Assembly (NCBI RefSeq): GCF_041807905.1
Contig: NZ_JBGVSA010000019.1
Coordinates: 17,920-81,919 of the forward strand
DNA: 64,000 nt
Origin: JBGVSA01 sp041807905
Lineage (GTDB): Bacteria; Pseudomonadota; Gammaproteobacteria; Burkholderiales; Rhodocyclaceae
Direction: 5' to 3'
The stretch's first letter is position 1, and each line of letters starts with the position of its first letter. The notes under the pieces were generated by a model. That model worked only from the letters and a program-made list of their open reading frames with translations, was not told where the DNA came from and did not search any database. Shown one piece after another: positions 51,750-61,457 of this stretch. The translations under genes and the position numbers were made by a program.

Positions 51750-52844
51750 ATGCGATTGCTGCACCTGTCGATGATGCTCGCTGGCACAGCCCTGCTTGCG
51801 GCTTGCGGAAAGGGGGCGCCGCCGCCCGCGCCGCCCCGGCCCGTATTGACGCAGATCGTCGACGCACAGGCTGGCGAAGTGCCCATCACGTATAGCGGCG
51901 CCGTACAGGCGCGTTTTGAACAGACCTTATCGTTCCGTGTCGGCGGTAAGCTGGTGCGCCGCTCCGTCGATGCGGGGCAGCGGGTAAAGGCAGGTACGGA
52001 ACTGGCCCGGCTCGATCCGCAGGACAACGCGCTCAATGTACAGGCCGCCCAGGCTCAGATTGCACAGGTCGAAGCCAATCTCATTCTGGCGCGCAACGAA
52101 CTGGACCGAGCGCGTAGCCTGTTCGAGCGCAACTTCATTTCCAAGTCGGTCGTCGATCAGCGTGAAGCCCAGGTGAACGCGGCAGAGGCGCAATTGAAAT
52201 CTGCGCGCGCACAGGCGGCGATCAGCGGCAACCAGGCCGGATACACCGTTCTGCGCGCGGATCAGAACAGCGTTGTCTCAGCCGTACTGGCAGAGGCGGG
52301 GCAAGTGGTCGCCGCCGGGCAGGCCGTGATGAAACTGGCACGTGATGGCGATCGCGAAGTGGCGATCTCGCTGCCCGAAGGCGGCGTCGATGCCGTACGC
52401 AAGAGCGGGGTGGCGGCGGTGACGTTCTGGGCATTGCCCGGGCGTACGCTCAAGGGGCATGTCCGCGAAATTTCTCCGGTGGCCGATCCCGCTACGCGCA
52501 CCTGGGCTGCGCGCATCGCATTGGACGGCCCACTGGACGGCATCGATCTGGGCATGACGGCAACGGTCAGCTTCCCGCAGGGTGGCGTGGCCGGCCGGCA
52601 GGTGCCGCTGGCGGCGATCTTCCAGAAGGGACAGCAAGCCGCGGTATGGGTGGTCGATGCCAACAAGCGCGTCCACCTGTTGCCGGTGACGGTGTCGCTC
52701 TACGCGGAAACCACCGCGACCATTTCGAGCGGACTGCAAGGAGGTGAGCGTATCGTCGTCGCGGGCGTGCATAAGCTCACCGAAGGCGAGCAGGTCAGCG
52801 TGCTGGATGCCCAGGTACCGCGCTTCGGAGCCGGTACGCGATGA
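51750..52844 (+). CDS. RND efflux periplasmic adaptor, lipoprotein (HlyD family)
   Basis: A 364-residue membrane-fusion protein that links the RND pump to an outer-membrane channel. The signal peptide ends in LLAAC (lipobox Cys19). A split lipoyl domain (GKLVRRSVDAGQRVKAGTELARLD ... AGQVVAAGQAVMKLARDG) encloses an alpha-hairpin (ALNVQAAQAQIAQVEANLILARNELDRA), followed by the beta-barrel and membrane-proximal parts. ATG 51750 follows AAGGAACC. It overlaps the pump gene by four bases. Confidence 0.92.
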   Translation: MRLLHLSMMLAGTALLAACGKGAPPPAPPRPVLTQIVDAQAGEVPITYSGAVQARFEQTLSFRVGGKLVRRSVDAGQRVKAGTELARLDPQDNALNVQAAQAQIAQVEANLILARNELDRARSLFERNFISKSVVDQREAQVNAAEAQLKSARAQAAISGNQAGYTVLRADQNSVVSAVLAEAGQVVAAGQAVMKLARDGDREVAISLPEGGVDAVRKSGVAAVTFWALPGRTLKGHVREISPVADPATRTWAARIALDGPLDGIDLGMTATVSFPQGGVAGRQVPLAAIFQKGQQAAVWVVDANKRVHLLPVTVSLYAETTATISSGLQGGERIVVAGVHKLTEGEQVSVLDAQVPRFGAGTR

Positions 52845-55800
52845 GGTCTTTCAACCTGTCGGAGTGGGCGCTCAACCACAAGCAGATGGTCGCGTTCCTG
52901 ATGGTCGCGCTGACCGTTGCGGGCATCTGGTCGTTCATGTCGCTGGGACAGAACGAAGACCCGAGTTTCACGTTCAAGGTAGCCGTCGTGCGCACCGCCT
53001 GGCCGGGCGCGACTGCGACGCAGGTGGAGCAGGAGGTCACCGAACGTGTCGAGAAGAAGTTGCAGGAAGTGCCCTACGTCGACACCCTGCGCAGCTACTC
53101 CAAGCCGGGCGAGTCGTTGGTGTTCGTGTTGCTCAAGGACAGCACGCCGCCGGCGGCCGTGCCCGAGAGCTGGCGCAAACTGCGGCAGAAGGTCGATGAC
53201 GTCAAACCGAGCATGCCGCAGGGCGTGCAGGGCCCTTTCGTCAATGACGAATTCGGCGATACCTTCGGCAACATCGTGGCGCTCACCGGCGATGGTTTTT
53301 CCCTGCCGGAACTGCGCCGCATTGCCGATCGCGTAGCACTTGAACTGCGCCGCGTGCCCGACGTGAAGAAGGTCGATCTGCTCGGCGTGCAAAGCGAGCG
53401 CATCTACATCGAGGTGTCGCACGCCAAGCTTTCCACGCTGGGGCTTTCGCCCGCGATCGTGTTCGACGCACTCCAGAAGCAGAACACGTTGACGCCCGCT
53501 GGCGACATCACGACACCCACCGACCGTGTGCGCGTGCGGGTATCAGGAGCCTTCGATTCGGTGGAGAGCATCCGCGAGATCGGCATCTGGGCCAACGGGC
53601 GCCAGTTCCGGCTGGGCGATATCGCCGAAGTGTCGCGCGGTCTGGCCGATCCGCCCGATCCGCTGTTCCGCTGGAACGGACAGAGCGCCGTTGGAATCGC
53701 CGTTGCGATGACACAAGGCGGCGATGTGATTCGCCTCGGGCGCAATCTGCGTGCAGCGATGCGCGAGATCGAAGCAGAGTTGCCACGCGGGGTGGATATC
53801 CACACGGTGTCGGATCAACCCGCGGTGGTCCAGTCCTCCATCGAAGAGTTCACCCATGCCCTGGCCGAAGCCGTGATCATCGTGCTGGCGGTGAGTTTTT
53901 TCAGCCTGGGCTGGCGTACCGGCATGGTGGTGGCGCTTTCCATACCACTGGTGCTTGCGATCACGTTCACCGTCATGCAGGTGGCAGGGATCGACCTGCA
54001 GCGTATTTCGCTCGGCGCGCTCATCATCGCACTCGGATTGTTGGTGGATGACGCCATCATTTCCGTCGAAATGATGGTCGTAAAGATGGAACATGGCTGG
54101 GATCGATTCCGCGCAGCCATCTTTGCGTACACCTCCACGGCTTTCCCGATGCTGACGGGCACGTTGGTGACGGCCGCCGGCTTCATGCCGGTGGGCTTCG
54201 CCAAATCGGCCGCCGGCGAATATACCTTTTCGATCTTTGCTGTCGTGACGATCGCGTTGTTGGTGTCGTGGATCGTTGCCGTGGTGTTCACGCCTTTCAT
54301 CGGCTACTACCTGCTGCCGGCCGACAAGCTCGCCCGCCACGGCAAGGGCGACGCCGAGACCGCCGGTCACGATCTGTACAACACCCGCTTCTATCGCATG
54401 TTCCGCCGCACGCTGGTGTGGTGTGTGACGCATCGGTGGATCACCATCGCTGCCACGGTAGCCGCTTTTGCGCTGTCCTGCGTCGTCATGGCCGTGGGTG
54501 TGCAGAAGCAGTTCTTTCCGTCGAGCAATCGACCGGAACTGGTCGTCGACCTGTGGTTGCCGCAGGGCGCTTCGCTCGATGCGACGACTGCCCAGGCCAA
54601 GCGACTGGAGGCCTTGCTCGCCAAGGATGATGATGTCAGCCATTTCGTGAGCTACATCGGCAGCGGCAGCCCGCGCTTCTATTTGCCGCTGGATCAGCAG
54701 ATGGCGGCCGACAATCTGGCCGAGTTCGTCATCACGACGCGCGACGCGGATGCCCGCGAACGCGTGAAGACGCGGCTCGAAGAGATCTTCCCCACGCAGT
54801 TCCCTTCGGTGCGCGGTCGCGTGCTGCGGCTCGAAAACGGCCCGCCGGTCGGCTTCCCCATCCAATATCGCGTGATCGGCGACGATCTGCAGAAGATCCG
54901 TCAGATCGCCAATCAGGTTGCCGATGCAATGCGCGCCAGTGCGCATACGGCGGACGTCAATTTCGACTGGAATGAACTGTCGAAGACGGTGCGGCTGGAG
55001 GTCGACCAGGACCGTGCCCGCGCGCTGGGCGTGTCGACGCAGGAGATTTCGCAATACCTGCAGACCATCCTGCGCGGCGTGACCATCACACAGATGCGCG
55101 AGGGCGATCAACTGATCGACATCGTGGGCCGCGCCGTGGAGAGCGATCGCAATGCGCTCGAACAGATCGGCGACATCAACGTGCATACGCACGACGGGCG
55201 CTATGTCCCGTTGTCGCAACTGGCGAAGATTTCGTACGGACTGGAAGAGGGCGTGATCTGGCGGCGCGACCGCCTGCCGACCATTACCGTGCGCGCCGAC
55301 GTGCGCGGCGATGTCCAGGCGCCGGACGTCTCCGCCCAGTTGCGTCCGGCCATCGACCGTATCCGCGCCGGACTGCCGCTGGGTTATCGCATCGAAGAGG
55401 GCGGCGCGACCGAGGAAAGCGCCAAGGGCGAGACTTCGATCATTGCGGTCATGCCGATCATGCTGATCGTGGTGCTGGTGCTGCTCATGATGCAGTTGCA
55501 GAACTTCTCGCACATGCTGATGGTGGTGTTGTCGGCCCCGCTCGGGTTGATCGGGGTAGCGCTGATTCTGTTCGTCGGCGCCGTGCCGTTCGGTTTTGTC
55601 GCCAATCTGGGGGTGATCGCCTTGTTCGGCATGATCATGCGCAACGCGGTGATTCTCATCGACCAGATCCAGCAGGATCTGCGCGCCGGCCATACGCCGT
55701 GGGAATCGATCATCGGTTCGGCGGTGCGGCGCTTCCGGCCGATCATGCTGACCGCACTGACGGCCATCCTGGCGATGATCCCGCTGTCGCGCTCGGTGTT

Positions 55801-55954
55801 CTGGGGGCCGATGGCGGTGGCGATCATGGGCGGGCTGCTGGTGGCAACCGTATTGACGCTGCTGTTCCTGCCTGCGCTGTACGCCGCCTGGTACCGCGTG
55901 CCGGTGCCGGCGCAGCCCGGTCCGGTAACAGATTTGGCCGGCCAAAGCAGGTAG
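52841..55954 (+). CDS. RND efflux transporter, inner-membrane subunit
   Basis: A 1037-residue AcrB-type proton-driven pump with twelve membrane segments and two large periplasmic loops. The TM4 proton-relay aspartates are present as Asp403-Asp404 in LGLLVDDAIISVEMM. FGMIMRNAVILIDQIQQD marks TM10-11 and LTALTAILAMIPLSRSVFWGPMAVAIMGG the C-terminal part. It belongs to the group with N-terminus FNLSEWALNHKQMVAFLM, which includes multidrug rather than metal pumps; the substrate is unknown. There is no tolC right after it, but one lies 1.1 kb downstream. Confidence 0.93.
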   Translation: MRSFNLSEWALNHKQMVAFLMVALTVAGIWSFMSLGQNEDPSFTFKVAVVRTAWPGATATQVEQEVTERVEKKLQEVPYVDTLRSYSKPGESLVFVLLKDSTPPAAVPESWRKLRQKVDDVKPSMPQGVQGPFVNDEFGDTFGNIVALTGDGFSLPELRRIADRVALELRRVPDVKKVDLLGVQSERIYIEVSHAKLSTLGLSPAIVFDALQKQNTLTPAGDITTPTDRVRVRVSGAFDSVESIREIGIWANGRQFRLGDIAEVSRGLADPPDPLFRWNGQSAVGIAVAMTQGGDVIRLGRNLRAAMREIEAELPRGVDIHTVSDQPAVVQSSIEEFTHALAEAVIIVLAVSFFSLGWRTGMVVALSIPLVLAITFTVMQVAGIDLQRISLGALIIALGLLVDDAIISVEMMVVKMEHGWDRFRAAIFAYTSTAFPMLTGTLVTAAGFMPVGFAKSAAGEYTFSIFAVVTIALLVSWIVAVVFTPFIGYYLLPADKLARHGKGDAETAGHDLYNTRFYRMFRRTLVWCVTHRWITIAATVAAFALSCVVMAVGVQKQFFPSSNRPELVVDLWLPQGASLDATTAQAKRLEALLAKDDDVSHFVSYIGSGSPRFYLPLDQQMAADNLAEFVITTRDADARERVKTRLEEIFPTQFPSVRGRVLRLENGPPVGFPIQYRVIGDDLQKIRQIANQVADAMRASAHTADVNFDWNELSKTVRLEVDQDRARALGVSTQEISQYLQTILRGVTITQMREGDQLIDIVGRAVESDRNALEQIGDINVHTHDGRYVPLSQLAKISYGLEEGVIWRRDRLPTITVRADVRGDVQAPDVSAQLRPAIDRIRAGLPLGYRIEEGGATEESAKGETSIIAVMPIMLIVVLVLLMMQLQNFSHMLMVVLSAPLGLIGVALILFVGAVPFGFVANLGVIALFGMIMRNAVILIDQIQQDLRAGHTPWESIIGSAVRRFRPIMLTALTAILAMIPLSRSVFWGPMAVAIMGGLLVATVLTLLFLPALYAAWYRVPVPAQPGPVTDLAGQSR

Positions 55955-55993
55955 AATCCGCCGGTTAAGGTAGTTTCAAGGGAAGTGCACATA

Positions 55994-56647
55994 ATGGATT
56001 TCGAACAAGCACGCTTCAACATGGTCGAGCAACAGATCCGGCCGTGGGAAGTCCTCAACCCCGACGTGCTCGACACTCTCATGCTGGTCAAGCGCGAACT
56101 GTTCGTGCCGGCCGCGCAGCAGGCGCTGGCTTTTGCCGACATCGAACTGCCCATCGGCAAGGGCCAGACCATGCTGGCACCCAAGATCGAAGCCAAGGCG
56201 CTGCAGGCGCTGGCCGTCAAGAGCACCGACAGCGTGCTCGAAATCGGGACCGGTTCGGGCTATATGGCGGCGCTGCTGGCCGCGCGTGCCGAATGGGTGC
56301 GCAGCATCGAGATCGAACCCGAACTGGCGCAGTTCGCCTTTGAAAACCTGTCGCGCAATGGCGTGGACAATGTGATCGTCGAAGAAGGCGATGGCTCGCT
56401 CGGCTGGGCCGAACGTGCGCCCTACGATGTGATCATGGTGTCGGGCGCATTGCCCGAGATTCCGCAGGAACTGCTCGCCCAGCTCAAGCACGGCGGCCGC
56501 CTGTTTGCCGTCGTCGGCGCCGCTCCCGTCATGCATGCCTGTCTGGTGGTGCGCACGGGCGATGACGCCTGGCAGACCACCGAGTTGTTCGAGACCGTGA
56601 TCCCGGCGCTGCGGCTGGCGCAGGCGCCGGACAGCTTCCGCTTCTGA
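55994..56647 (+). CDS. pcm: protein-L-isoaspartate O-methyltransferase family protein
   Basis: A 217-residue SAM-dependent methyltransferase of the PCMT family, which repairs isoaspartyl residues. The N-terminal FEQARFNMVEQQIRPWEVLNPDVLD is typical of the betaproteobacterial group. Motif I is VLEIGTGSGYMAALLA. The MSGALPEIPQELLAQLKHGGRL region follows the pattern, but the catalytic-loop Thr/Ser of true Pcm is not clear, so repair activity is inferred. It starts the pcm-rhodanese-tolC run, with an SD AAGGGA upstream. Confidence 0.85.
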   Translation: MDFEQARFNMVEQQIRPWEVLNPDVLDTLMLVKRELFVPAAQQALAFADIELPIGKGQTMLAPKIEAKALQALAVKSTDSVLEIGTGSGYMAALLAARAEWVRSIEIEPELAQFAFENLSRNGVDNVIVEEGDGSLGWAERAPYDVIMVSGALPEIPQELLAQLKHGGRLFAVVGAAPVMHACLVVRTGDDAWQTTELFETVIPALRLAQAPDSFRF

Positions 56648-56649
56648 GC

Positions 56650-56973
56650 ATGCAGCCGATTTCCGCTCCCGACCTGGCCGCGTGGCTGGCGGACGATAGT
56701 CGCGCCAAACCTCTGCTGCTGGACGTGCGCGAACCGTCCGAGTTCGCCGTCTGCGCCATCGAAGGCGCGACGCTCATCCCCATGGGCACGATTCCGGCGC
56801 GCTCCGAAGAACTCGACCCCGAGCAACCCATCGTGTGCATCTGCCACCATGGCATGCGCAGTGCCCAGGTGGCGATGTTCCTGTCGCAACGCGGTTTCTC
56901 GGATCTGTATAACCTCACCGGCGGCGTACATGCGTGGGCCACGCAGGTCGATCCCGCCATGCCGACATACTGA
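56650..56973 (+). CDS. rhodanese-like sulfurtransferase domain protein
   Basis: A 107-residue single rhodanese domain. LLLDVREPSEFAVCAIEGATLIPMG is the first conserved part, and the active loop is C65-HHGMR-S with catalytic Cys65. YNLTGGVHAWA ends the domain. It may carry a persulfide or act as a thiol switch. It begins two bases after pcm, before tolC. The three-gene order is a known betaproteobacterial arrangement. Confidence 0.9.
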   Translation: MQPISAPDLAAWLADDSRAKPLLLDVREPSEFAVCAIEGATLIPMGTIPARSEELDPEQPIVCICHHGMRSAQVAMFLSQRGFSDLYNLTGGVHAWATQVDPAMPTY

Positions 56974-57012
56974 CCCTTTTTTGATCTCACCCTCGTGGAG
57001 ACGGACTGCAAC

Positions 57013-58323
57013 ATGAAGCGCATCGCCGTAATGACGGGCCTGGCATTGCTGGCCCAAGGCGCAATCGCCGCTGACCTGCTCGACTTGTATCGCGATGCAC
57101 GCAGCAATGATTCACAGTTCGCCTCCGCCTCGGCCGCCCTGCTGGCTGGCCGCGAGAAGGGGCCGCAGGGGTTGGCGGGCCTGTTGCCGACCATCGGCCT
57201 GACGGCGTCGTCGAGCTACAACGACGGCAAGGCCACGCAGCCGCTCGATCGGTCCGCGCGCTATAACGCCAATGGCTACACGCTGCAGCTCACGCAGCCG
57301 CTGTTCCGCTGGCAGAACTGGGTGGGCGCCAAGGAAGGGGATATCCAGGTCGCCATCGCCGAGGCCCAGTACAGCCAGGCGCAGATGGACCTCATCCTGC
57401 GTGTGTCGCAAGCCTATTTCGACGTGCTGTATTCGCAGGACGTACTGTCGTCGGTGCAAGCGCTCAAGGCTGCCAGCGATCAGCAATTGCAGTTGGCAAA
57501 GCGCAGTTTCGAGGTCGGTACTGTGACCGTTACCGACGTCTATGACGCCCAGTCGCGTTATGACCTCGCCACGGCCCAGGAGATTGCCGCGCTGAATGAT
57601 CTGGCGGTCAAGCGCGAGGCCTTGCGCGTGATTACCGGCAGCGCGCCGCAATCTTTGTCGCCGCTGCGCCCGGGCGTGCAGGTGCTGCCGCCGCAGCCAG
57701 CCGACATGGAGCAGTGGGTCACCGCTGCGCAGGCGTCCAACCCCAATGTACAGGCAAGTGAGCTGTCGCTGGAATTTGCCAAGCGCGAAGTCGAACGTGC
57801 CCGCGCCGGGCATCTGCCGACTGTCGACCTGATCGCCAACTACAACTACAACCACAACCTCGGCAGCCTTTCCAGCGGACTGGCCTCGCGCACCGAAGGC
57901 AACATGGTGGGCGTGCAGATGAACCTGCCGATCTTTGCCGGTGGCGCCACGCAGTCGAAGGTGCGTGAAAACCTCGCGCTCGAAGACAAGGCCCAATCCG
58001 ACCTCGAAACCGCCCGCCGCAATATTTCGCAGGCCGCGCGCCAGTCGTACCTGGGCGTGACCAGCGGACTGGCCTCCATCAAGGGTTATGAGGCGGCGCT
58101 GCGTTCCGGGCAAAGTTCGGTCGATGCCAACAAGCTGGGCTATGAGGTCGGCGTACGGATCAACATCGATGTACTGAACGCACAGAGCATTCTGGCCGAC
58201 ACGCAGCAGAAGCTTGCCAAGGCCCGCTACGACACGATCATCAGTCAGTTGCGCCTGAAGAGTACCGCCGGCTCCCTGTCGATCGACGACGTCGAACAGA
58301 TCAACGGCTTGCTGGTGAAGTGA
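57013..58323 (+). CDS. tolC: TolC family outer-membrane efflux channel
   Basis: A 436-residue outer-membrane channel. The signal peptide (MKRIAVMTGLALLAQGAIA) is followed by the two-fold helical repeats of TolC: LLDLYRDARSNDSQFASASA and the later YEVGVRINIDVLNAQSILADTQQKLAKARYD, a C-terminal family hallmark. It lacks a lipobox, unlike NodT/OprM types. It could serve the RND pump at 51.7-56 kb and type I secretion. The ATG at 57013 is used; a GTG 18 bases upstream only lengthens the signal peptide. It abuts waaA convergently. Confidence 0.93.
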   Translation: MKRIAVMTGLALLAQGAIAADLLDLYRDARSNDSQFASASAALLAGREKGPQGLAGLLPTIGLTASSSYNDGKATQPLDRSARYNANGYTLQLTQPLFRWQNWVGAKEGDIQVAIAEAQYSQAQMDLILRVSQAYFDVLYSQDVLSSVQALKAASDQQLQLAKRSFEVGTVTVTDVYDAQSRYDLATAQEIAALNDLAVKREALRVITGSAPQSLSPLRPGVQVLPPQPADMEQWVTAAQASNPNVQASELSLEFAKREVERARAGHLPTVDLIANYNYNHNLGSLSSGLASRTEGNMVGVQMNLPIFAGGATQSKVRENLALEDKAQSDLETARRNISQAARQSYLGVTSGLASIKGYEAALRSGQSSVDANKLGYEVGVRINIDVLNAQSILADTQQKLAKARYDTIISQLRLKSTAGSLSIDDVEQINGLLVK

Positions 58324-59592
58324 TCACCCGCCGGGAGCGCCTGCCAGGGCGCTCTCGATCAAGGCCAGCGTGCGTGCCGTCGCCCCCCGGTGCTCGGCGG
58401 CGAATCGTGCGCCGGCTTCTCCCATCTGTGCCCGTCGTGGCGCATTCTCCAGCAAGGCGAGTCCGGCTTCGACGCCGGCATCCACGTTGTCGCATTGCAT
58501 CGCCGCGCCGGCAGCCAATGCCTTGGCAGCCGCGTCGGCGAAATTGAAGGTGCTTGGACCGAGTACCACCGGCACGCCGGCAGCGCACGGCTCAATCAGG
58601 TTTTGTGATCCGTAGGGCAGCCAGCTCCCGCCCATCAGGCACACGTCGGCCATGCGGTAGTAGGCCGCCATTTCGCCCATGCTGTCACCCAGCCATACGC
58701 GCGTATCGATGGCCCCTTCGCCTTGCTGGCTGCGGCGCGACACGCTCAGTCCATGGCGTTCGACCATCGAGGCGACTTCATCGAAACGCTGCGGATGGCG
58801 CGGCACCAGCACCAGCAAGACATCGTTCGTGGCCATGCGTGCGAAATCCGCCAGCAGCAGGTCTTCCTCACCTTCGCGCGTACTCGCGGCCAGCAGCACG
58901 GGGCGCCCATTGGCCCAAGCCCGGAACCTATCCCCGCGGGTCGCCACATCGGCCGGCGTTTCGACGTCGAACTTCATGTTGCCCGTGACGCTGACCGCTG
59001 TTGCGCCGCAATCGCGCAGACGCGTCGCGTCGGCCTCGGCTTGTGCGCCTATGTGCGTGAAGTCGCCGAAGGCCTGGCGACTCAACTGTCCAAGGCGCGA
59101 ATAGCCGCGCGCCGAGCGTTCGGACAGTCGTGCATTGACGAGCAAGGTCGGGATGCCGGCGTTACGCGCGGCACGCAGCAGGTTGGGCCAGACCTCGGTC
59201 TCCATCACGATGCCGACGGCGGGCCGGGCGCGTTGCAGAAAGCGGCGCACCAGCCACGGCAGGTCGTACGGCAGATAACACTGGCGGATATGTTCGTCCT
59301 TGCCATACAGCTCCGCACCCGTGGCGCGCCCGGTGGGCGTCATGTGAGTGAGCAGGATGTCGTGATCGGGAAAGCGCCCTCGCAGCGCCTTGATCAAAGG
59401 CTGTGCAGCGCGTGTCTCTCCTACCGATACCGCATGAATCCACAGCGTCGGTCGCTTGGAGCGCGCGATGGCGCCGAAGCGTTCACTCACATTGCGGAGG
59501 TAATCCGGTTGCTTGCGCGCGCGCCACGCCAGTCGCATCAATGCGAACGGGATGCCCACTACCCACAGCGACGAATAGACCAGCCGGTTCAT
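58324..59592 (-). CDS. waaA: 3-deoxy-D-manno-octulosonic acid (Kdo) transferase
   Basis: WaaA adds Kdo to lipid IVA, the base of LPS core. The product has 422 residues: an N-terminal membrane anchor (LVYSSLWVVGIPFALMRLAW), a GT30 N-lobe with LWIHAVSVGETRAAQPLIKALR and LTHMTPTGRATG, and METEVWPNLL. The C-lobe has LAASTREGEEDLLL, LVPRHPQRF and LMGGSWLPYGSQNLIEPCAAGVPVVLGP. The ATG at 59592 overlaps the waaC stop (ATGA), which supports it over a TTG nine bases upstream. It is convergent with tolC, with no gap. Confidence 0.96.
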   Translation of the reverse strand: MNRLVYSSLWVVGIPFALMRLAWRARKQPDYLRNVSERFGAIARSKRPTLWIHAVSVGETRAAQPLIKALRGRFPDHDILLTHMTPTGRATGAELYGKDEHIRQCYLPYDLPWLVRRFLQRARPAVGIVMETEVWPNLLRAARNAGIPTLLVNARLSERSARGYSRLGQLSRQAFGDFTHIGAQAEADATRLRDCGATAVSVTGNMKFDVETPADVATRGDRFRAWANGRPVLLAASTREGEEDLLLADFARMATNDVLLVLVPRHPQRFDEVASMVERHGLSVSRRSQQGEGAIDTRVWLGDSMGEMAAYYRMADVCLMGGSWLPYGSQNLIEPCAAGVPVVLGPSTFNFADAAAKALAAGAAMQCDNVDAGVEAGLALLENAPRRAQMGEAGARFAAEHRGATARTLALIESALAGAPGG

Positions 59593-60545
59593 GACAGCCA
59601 AGGCTCCATTTGGGCGAGGACGTCTTCAGGTGAAGGTGGCGCGCCGGTGGTGCCCAGGTTGAACGCATGGCCGGGTGCGTATACGCCCGTGAGCCCAGGA
59701 TCGGTCGCCACGAATATCGCTGCAGTCGGGACGTGGAGCGCTGCGGCCAGGTGTGTCAGGCCGGTGTCGACGCCGATCGCCAGTCGGGCGCGACCGAGTA
59801 CTGCGGCCAGCGTGGTGATGTTGCTGGGCGGCGCCGCGACAGCGTTCGAAATGGCCTGCGCCAGCCGCTCGGCGCGACTTTGTTCGCGGGCATTTCCGCT
59901 GGGCAGCACTGCGACGATGCCGCGTTCAGCCAGTGCGTGCCCCAGTTGTATCCAGTTGGCCTCGTCCCACAGCTTGTCGTCGCGGCTGGTTGCGGTCAGC
60001 AGCACCGCGAATGGCGCCACGGGCAGCCATGCAGGAACGTCCGCCGGCGCTTCGATGCCGTACGACAGCGGCATGTCGAGCCCGTATCCACATGCTGCCG
60101 CAACCAGTGCGCGATTGCGGATCACGGCGTGGGTTCCGCGCGCAATATCGAAATGACATTGATACGCCAGCGCCGCCAGCGGTTCGCGAGCGACACGCCG
60201 CGAATAGCCACAGCGACTTCCTCGCGCAAGGCGGGTGATGAGAGCGCTCTTTACAAGGCCTTGCGTGTCGATGATCTGGTCATATTCACGGGCGCGCAGT
60301 TGTGCCAGGAATGCACGGATTTCGTGCCACGTCTGGCCGGCGCCAAACTGTTTGCGCCAGCGGCGCACGGCGACGGGAATGGTTCGATTCACGCCAGGGT
60401 GCAGCCGTGGAATATCCGCGAATCCCGATTCGACGACCCAGTCGACATCCACGTCGGGCCAGACGCGTTTCAGATCACTTACTACTGGCAGGTTGTGGAT
60501 GACGTCCCCCAGGGAGGAGGTTTTCACGAGAAGGACAGAACGCAT
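59589..60545 (-). CDS. waaC: LPS heptosyltransferase I
   Basis: WaaC adds the first heptose to Kdo of the inner core. The 318-residue GT9 enzyme begins MRSVLLVKTSSLGDVIHNLPVVSDL, the family hallmark, with VDWVVESGFADIP, DTQGLVKSALITRLA and the donor-site region GVDTGLTHLAAALHVPTAAIF. ATG 60545 gives that N-terminus. It overlaps waaA by four bases and is divergent from the next glycosyltransferase over 71 bases. Confidence 0.95.
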   Translation of the reverse strand: MRSVLLVKTSSLGDVIHNLPVVSDLKRVWPDVDVDWVVESGFADIPRLHPGVNRTIPVAVRRWRKQFGAGQTWHEIRAFLAQLRAREYDQIIDTQGLVKSALITRLARGSRCGYSRRVAREPLAALAYQCHFDIARGTHAVIRNRALVAAACGYGLDMPLSYGIEAPADVPAWLPVAPFAVLLTATSRDDKLWDEANWIQLGHALAERGIVAVLPSGNAREQSRAERLAQAISNAVAAPPSNITTLAAVLGRARLAIGVDTGLTHLAAALHVPTAAIFVATDPGLTGVYAPGHAFNLGTTGAPPSPEDVLAQMEPWLS

Positions 60546-60616
60546 GGGAGCGATAAGGGTGGTCGCCGTCCGGCTGACGTAGAATGGCAAGTCCGCGAAT
60601 TATATCTGCGCTATCC

Positions 60617-61366
60617 ATGGCCGACCGTCCGCTCGTTTCCGCTGTCCTCATCACGCTCAACGCCGCTGGCTCATTGGCGGCGACACTGGAGTCGCTCGCT
60701 TTCTGCAACGAGATCCTGGTGGTCGATTCCGGCAGTACCGATGGAACGCAACAGTTGGCGGCCAGCATGGGCGCGCGGGTCATTCATGAGCCATGGCGAG
60801 GATTCGGGCCGCAAAAGCAATTCGCTGTGGACGAGGCGCGCAACGACTGGGTGCTGTGCATCGATTCAGACGAAATCGTTTCTCCGGAACTGCAGCAGAG
60901 CGTGCGCGAGGCGCTGGCCCGGCCTTCGCACACGGCGTATGAATTCCCCCGCTGCAATCGATTCCTCGGACGTTATCTGAAGCATGGTGAGGGTTATCCC
61001 GATTACTCCCTGCGCCTGTTCGATCGGCGCCACGCGCGCTGGTCCGACGATGCGGTGCACGAACAGGTCATTTCGCTTGAACCCATTGGCCGCCTGAAGG
61101 GCGACCTGTTGCACCATTCAGAAGACACCATCGAATCTTATCTGGCCAAGCAGAACCGCTACACAACGCTTGCCGCGCAAAGTCTGGTGGCCGAGGGCGT
61201 CGACGTGTCGTTCAGCAAACTCGTTTTGAGTCCGAGTTTCCGTTTCTTCAAATTCTATTTTTTGCGTAGTGGATATCGCGACGGCGTGGCAGGTTTCATC
61301 CACATTCTGATTGGCTGTTTCAACAGTTTTGCCAAATACGCCAAAGTTATCGAAATGAAAAAGTAG
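60617..61366 (+). CDS. waaE: LPS core glycosyltransferase, family 2 (WaaE/KdtX-like)
   Basis: A 249-residue GT2 enzyme. The nucleotide-binding start is SAVLITLNAAGSLAATLESL, the metal motif CIDSDEIV, and GYPDYSLRLFDRRHARWSDDAVHE is typical of WaaE/LgtF enzymes that add glucose to heptose I. The C-terminus has a hydrophobic/aromatic stretch (FRFFKFYFLRSGYRDG) that may touch the membrane. The frame opens at 60584, but ATG 60617 precedes the family N-terminus. A strong terminator follows. Confidence 0.87.
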   Translation: MADRPLVSAVLITLNAAGSLAATLESLAFCNEILVVDSGSTDGTQQLAASMGARVIHEPWRGFGPQKQFAVDEARNDWVLCIDSDEIVSPELQQSVREALARPSHTAYEFPRCNRFLGRYLKHGEGYPDYSLRLFDRRHARWSDDAVHEQVISLEPIGRLKGDLLHHSEDTIESYLAKQNRYTTLAAQSLVAEGVDVSFSKLVLSPSFRFFKFYFLRSGYRDGVAGFIHILIGCFNSFAKYAKVIEMKK

Positions 61367-61395
61367 GCGCGGAAGACGCGTTATCGCTAAAGTAC

Positions 61396-61421
61396 GCCAG
61401 CGGCAACGCTGGCTTTTTTTT
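61396..61421 (+). terminator. Rho-independent terminator after the WaaE-like gene
   Basis: A perfect GCCAGCG/CGCTGGC stem with a GCAA tetraloop is followed by eight T. It separates the core-LPS gene from the sugar-nucleotide genes. Confidence 0.92.
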
Positions 61422-61457
61422 AACCGGAACCGAGGCACGATCGCCTCCAGCGCAACC

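Noticed and set aside
53543..55945. 800-codon open frame on minus across the RND pump gene
   Set aside because: Its length reflects third-position GC of the pump gene. The product is His/Arg/Asp-rich and unlike any known protein.
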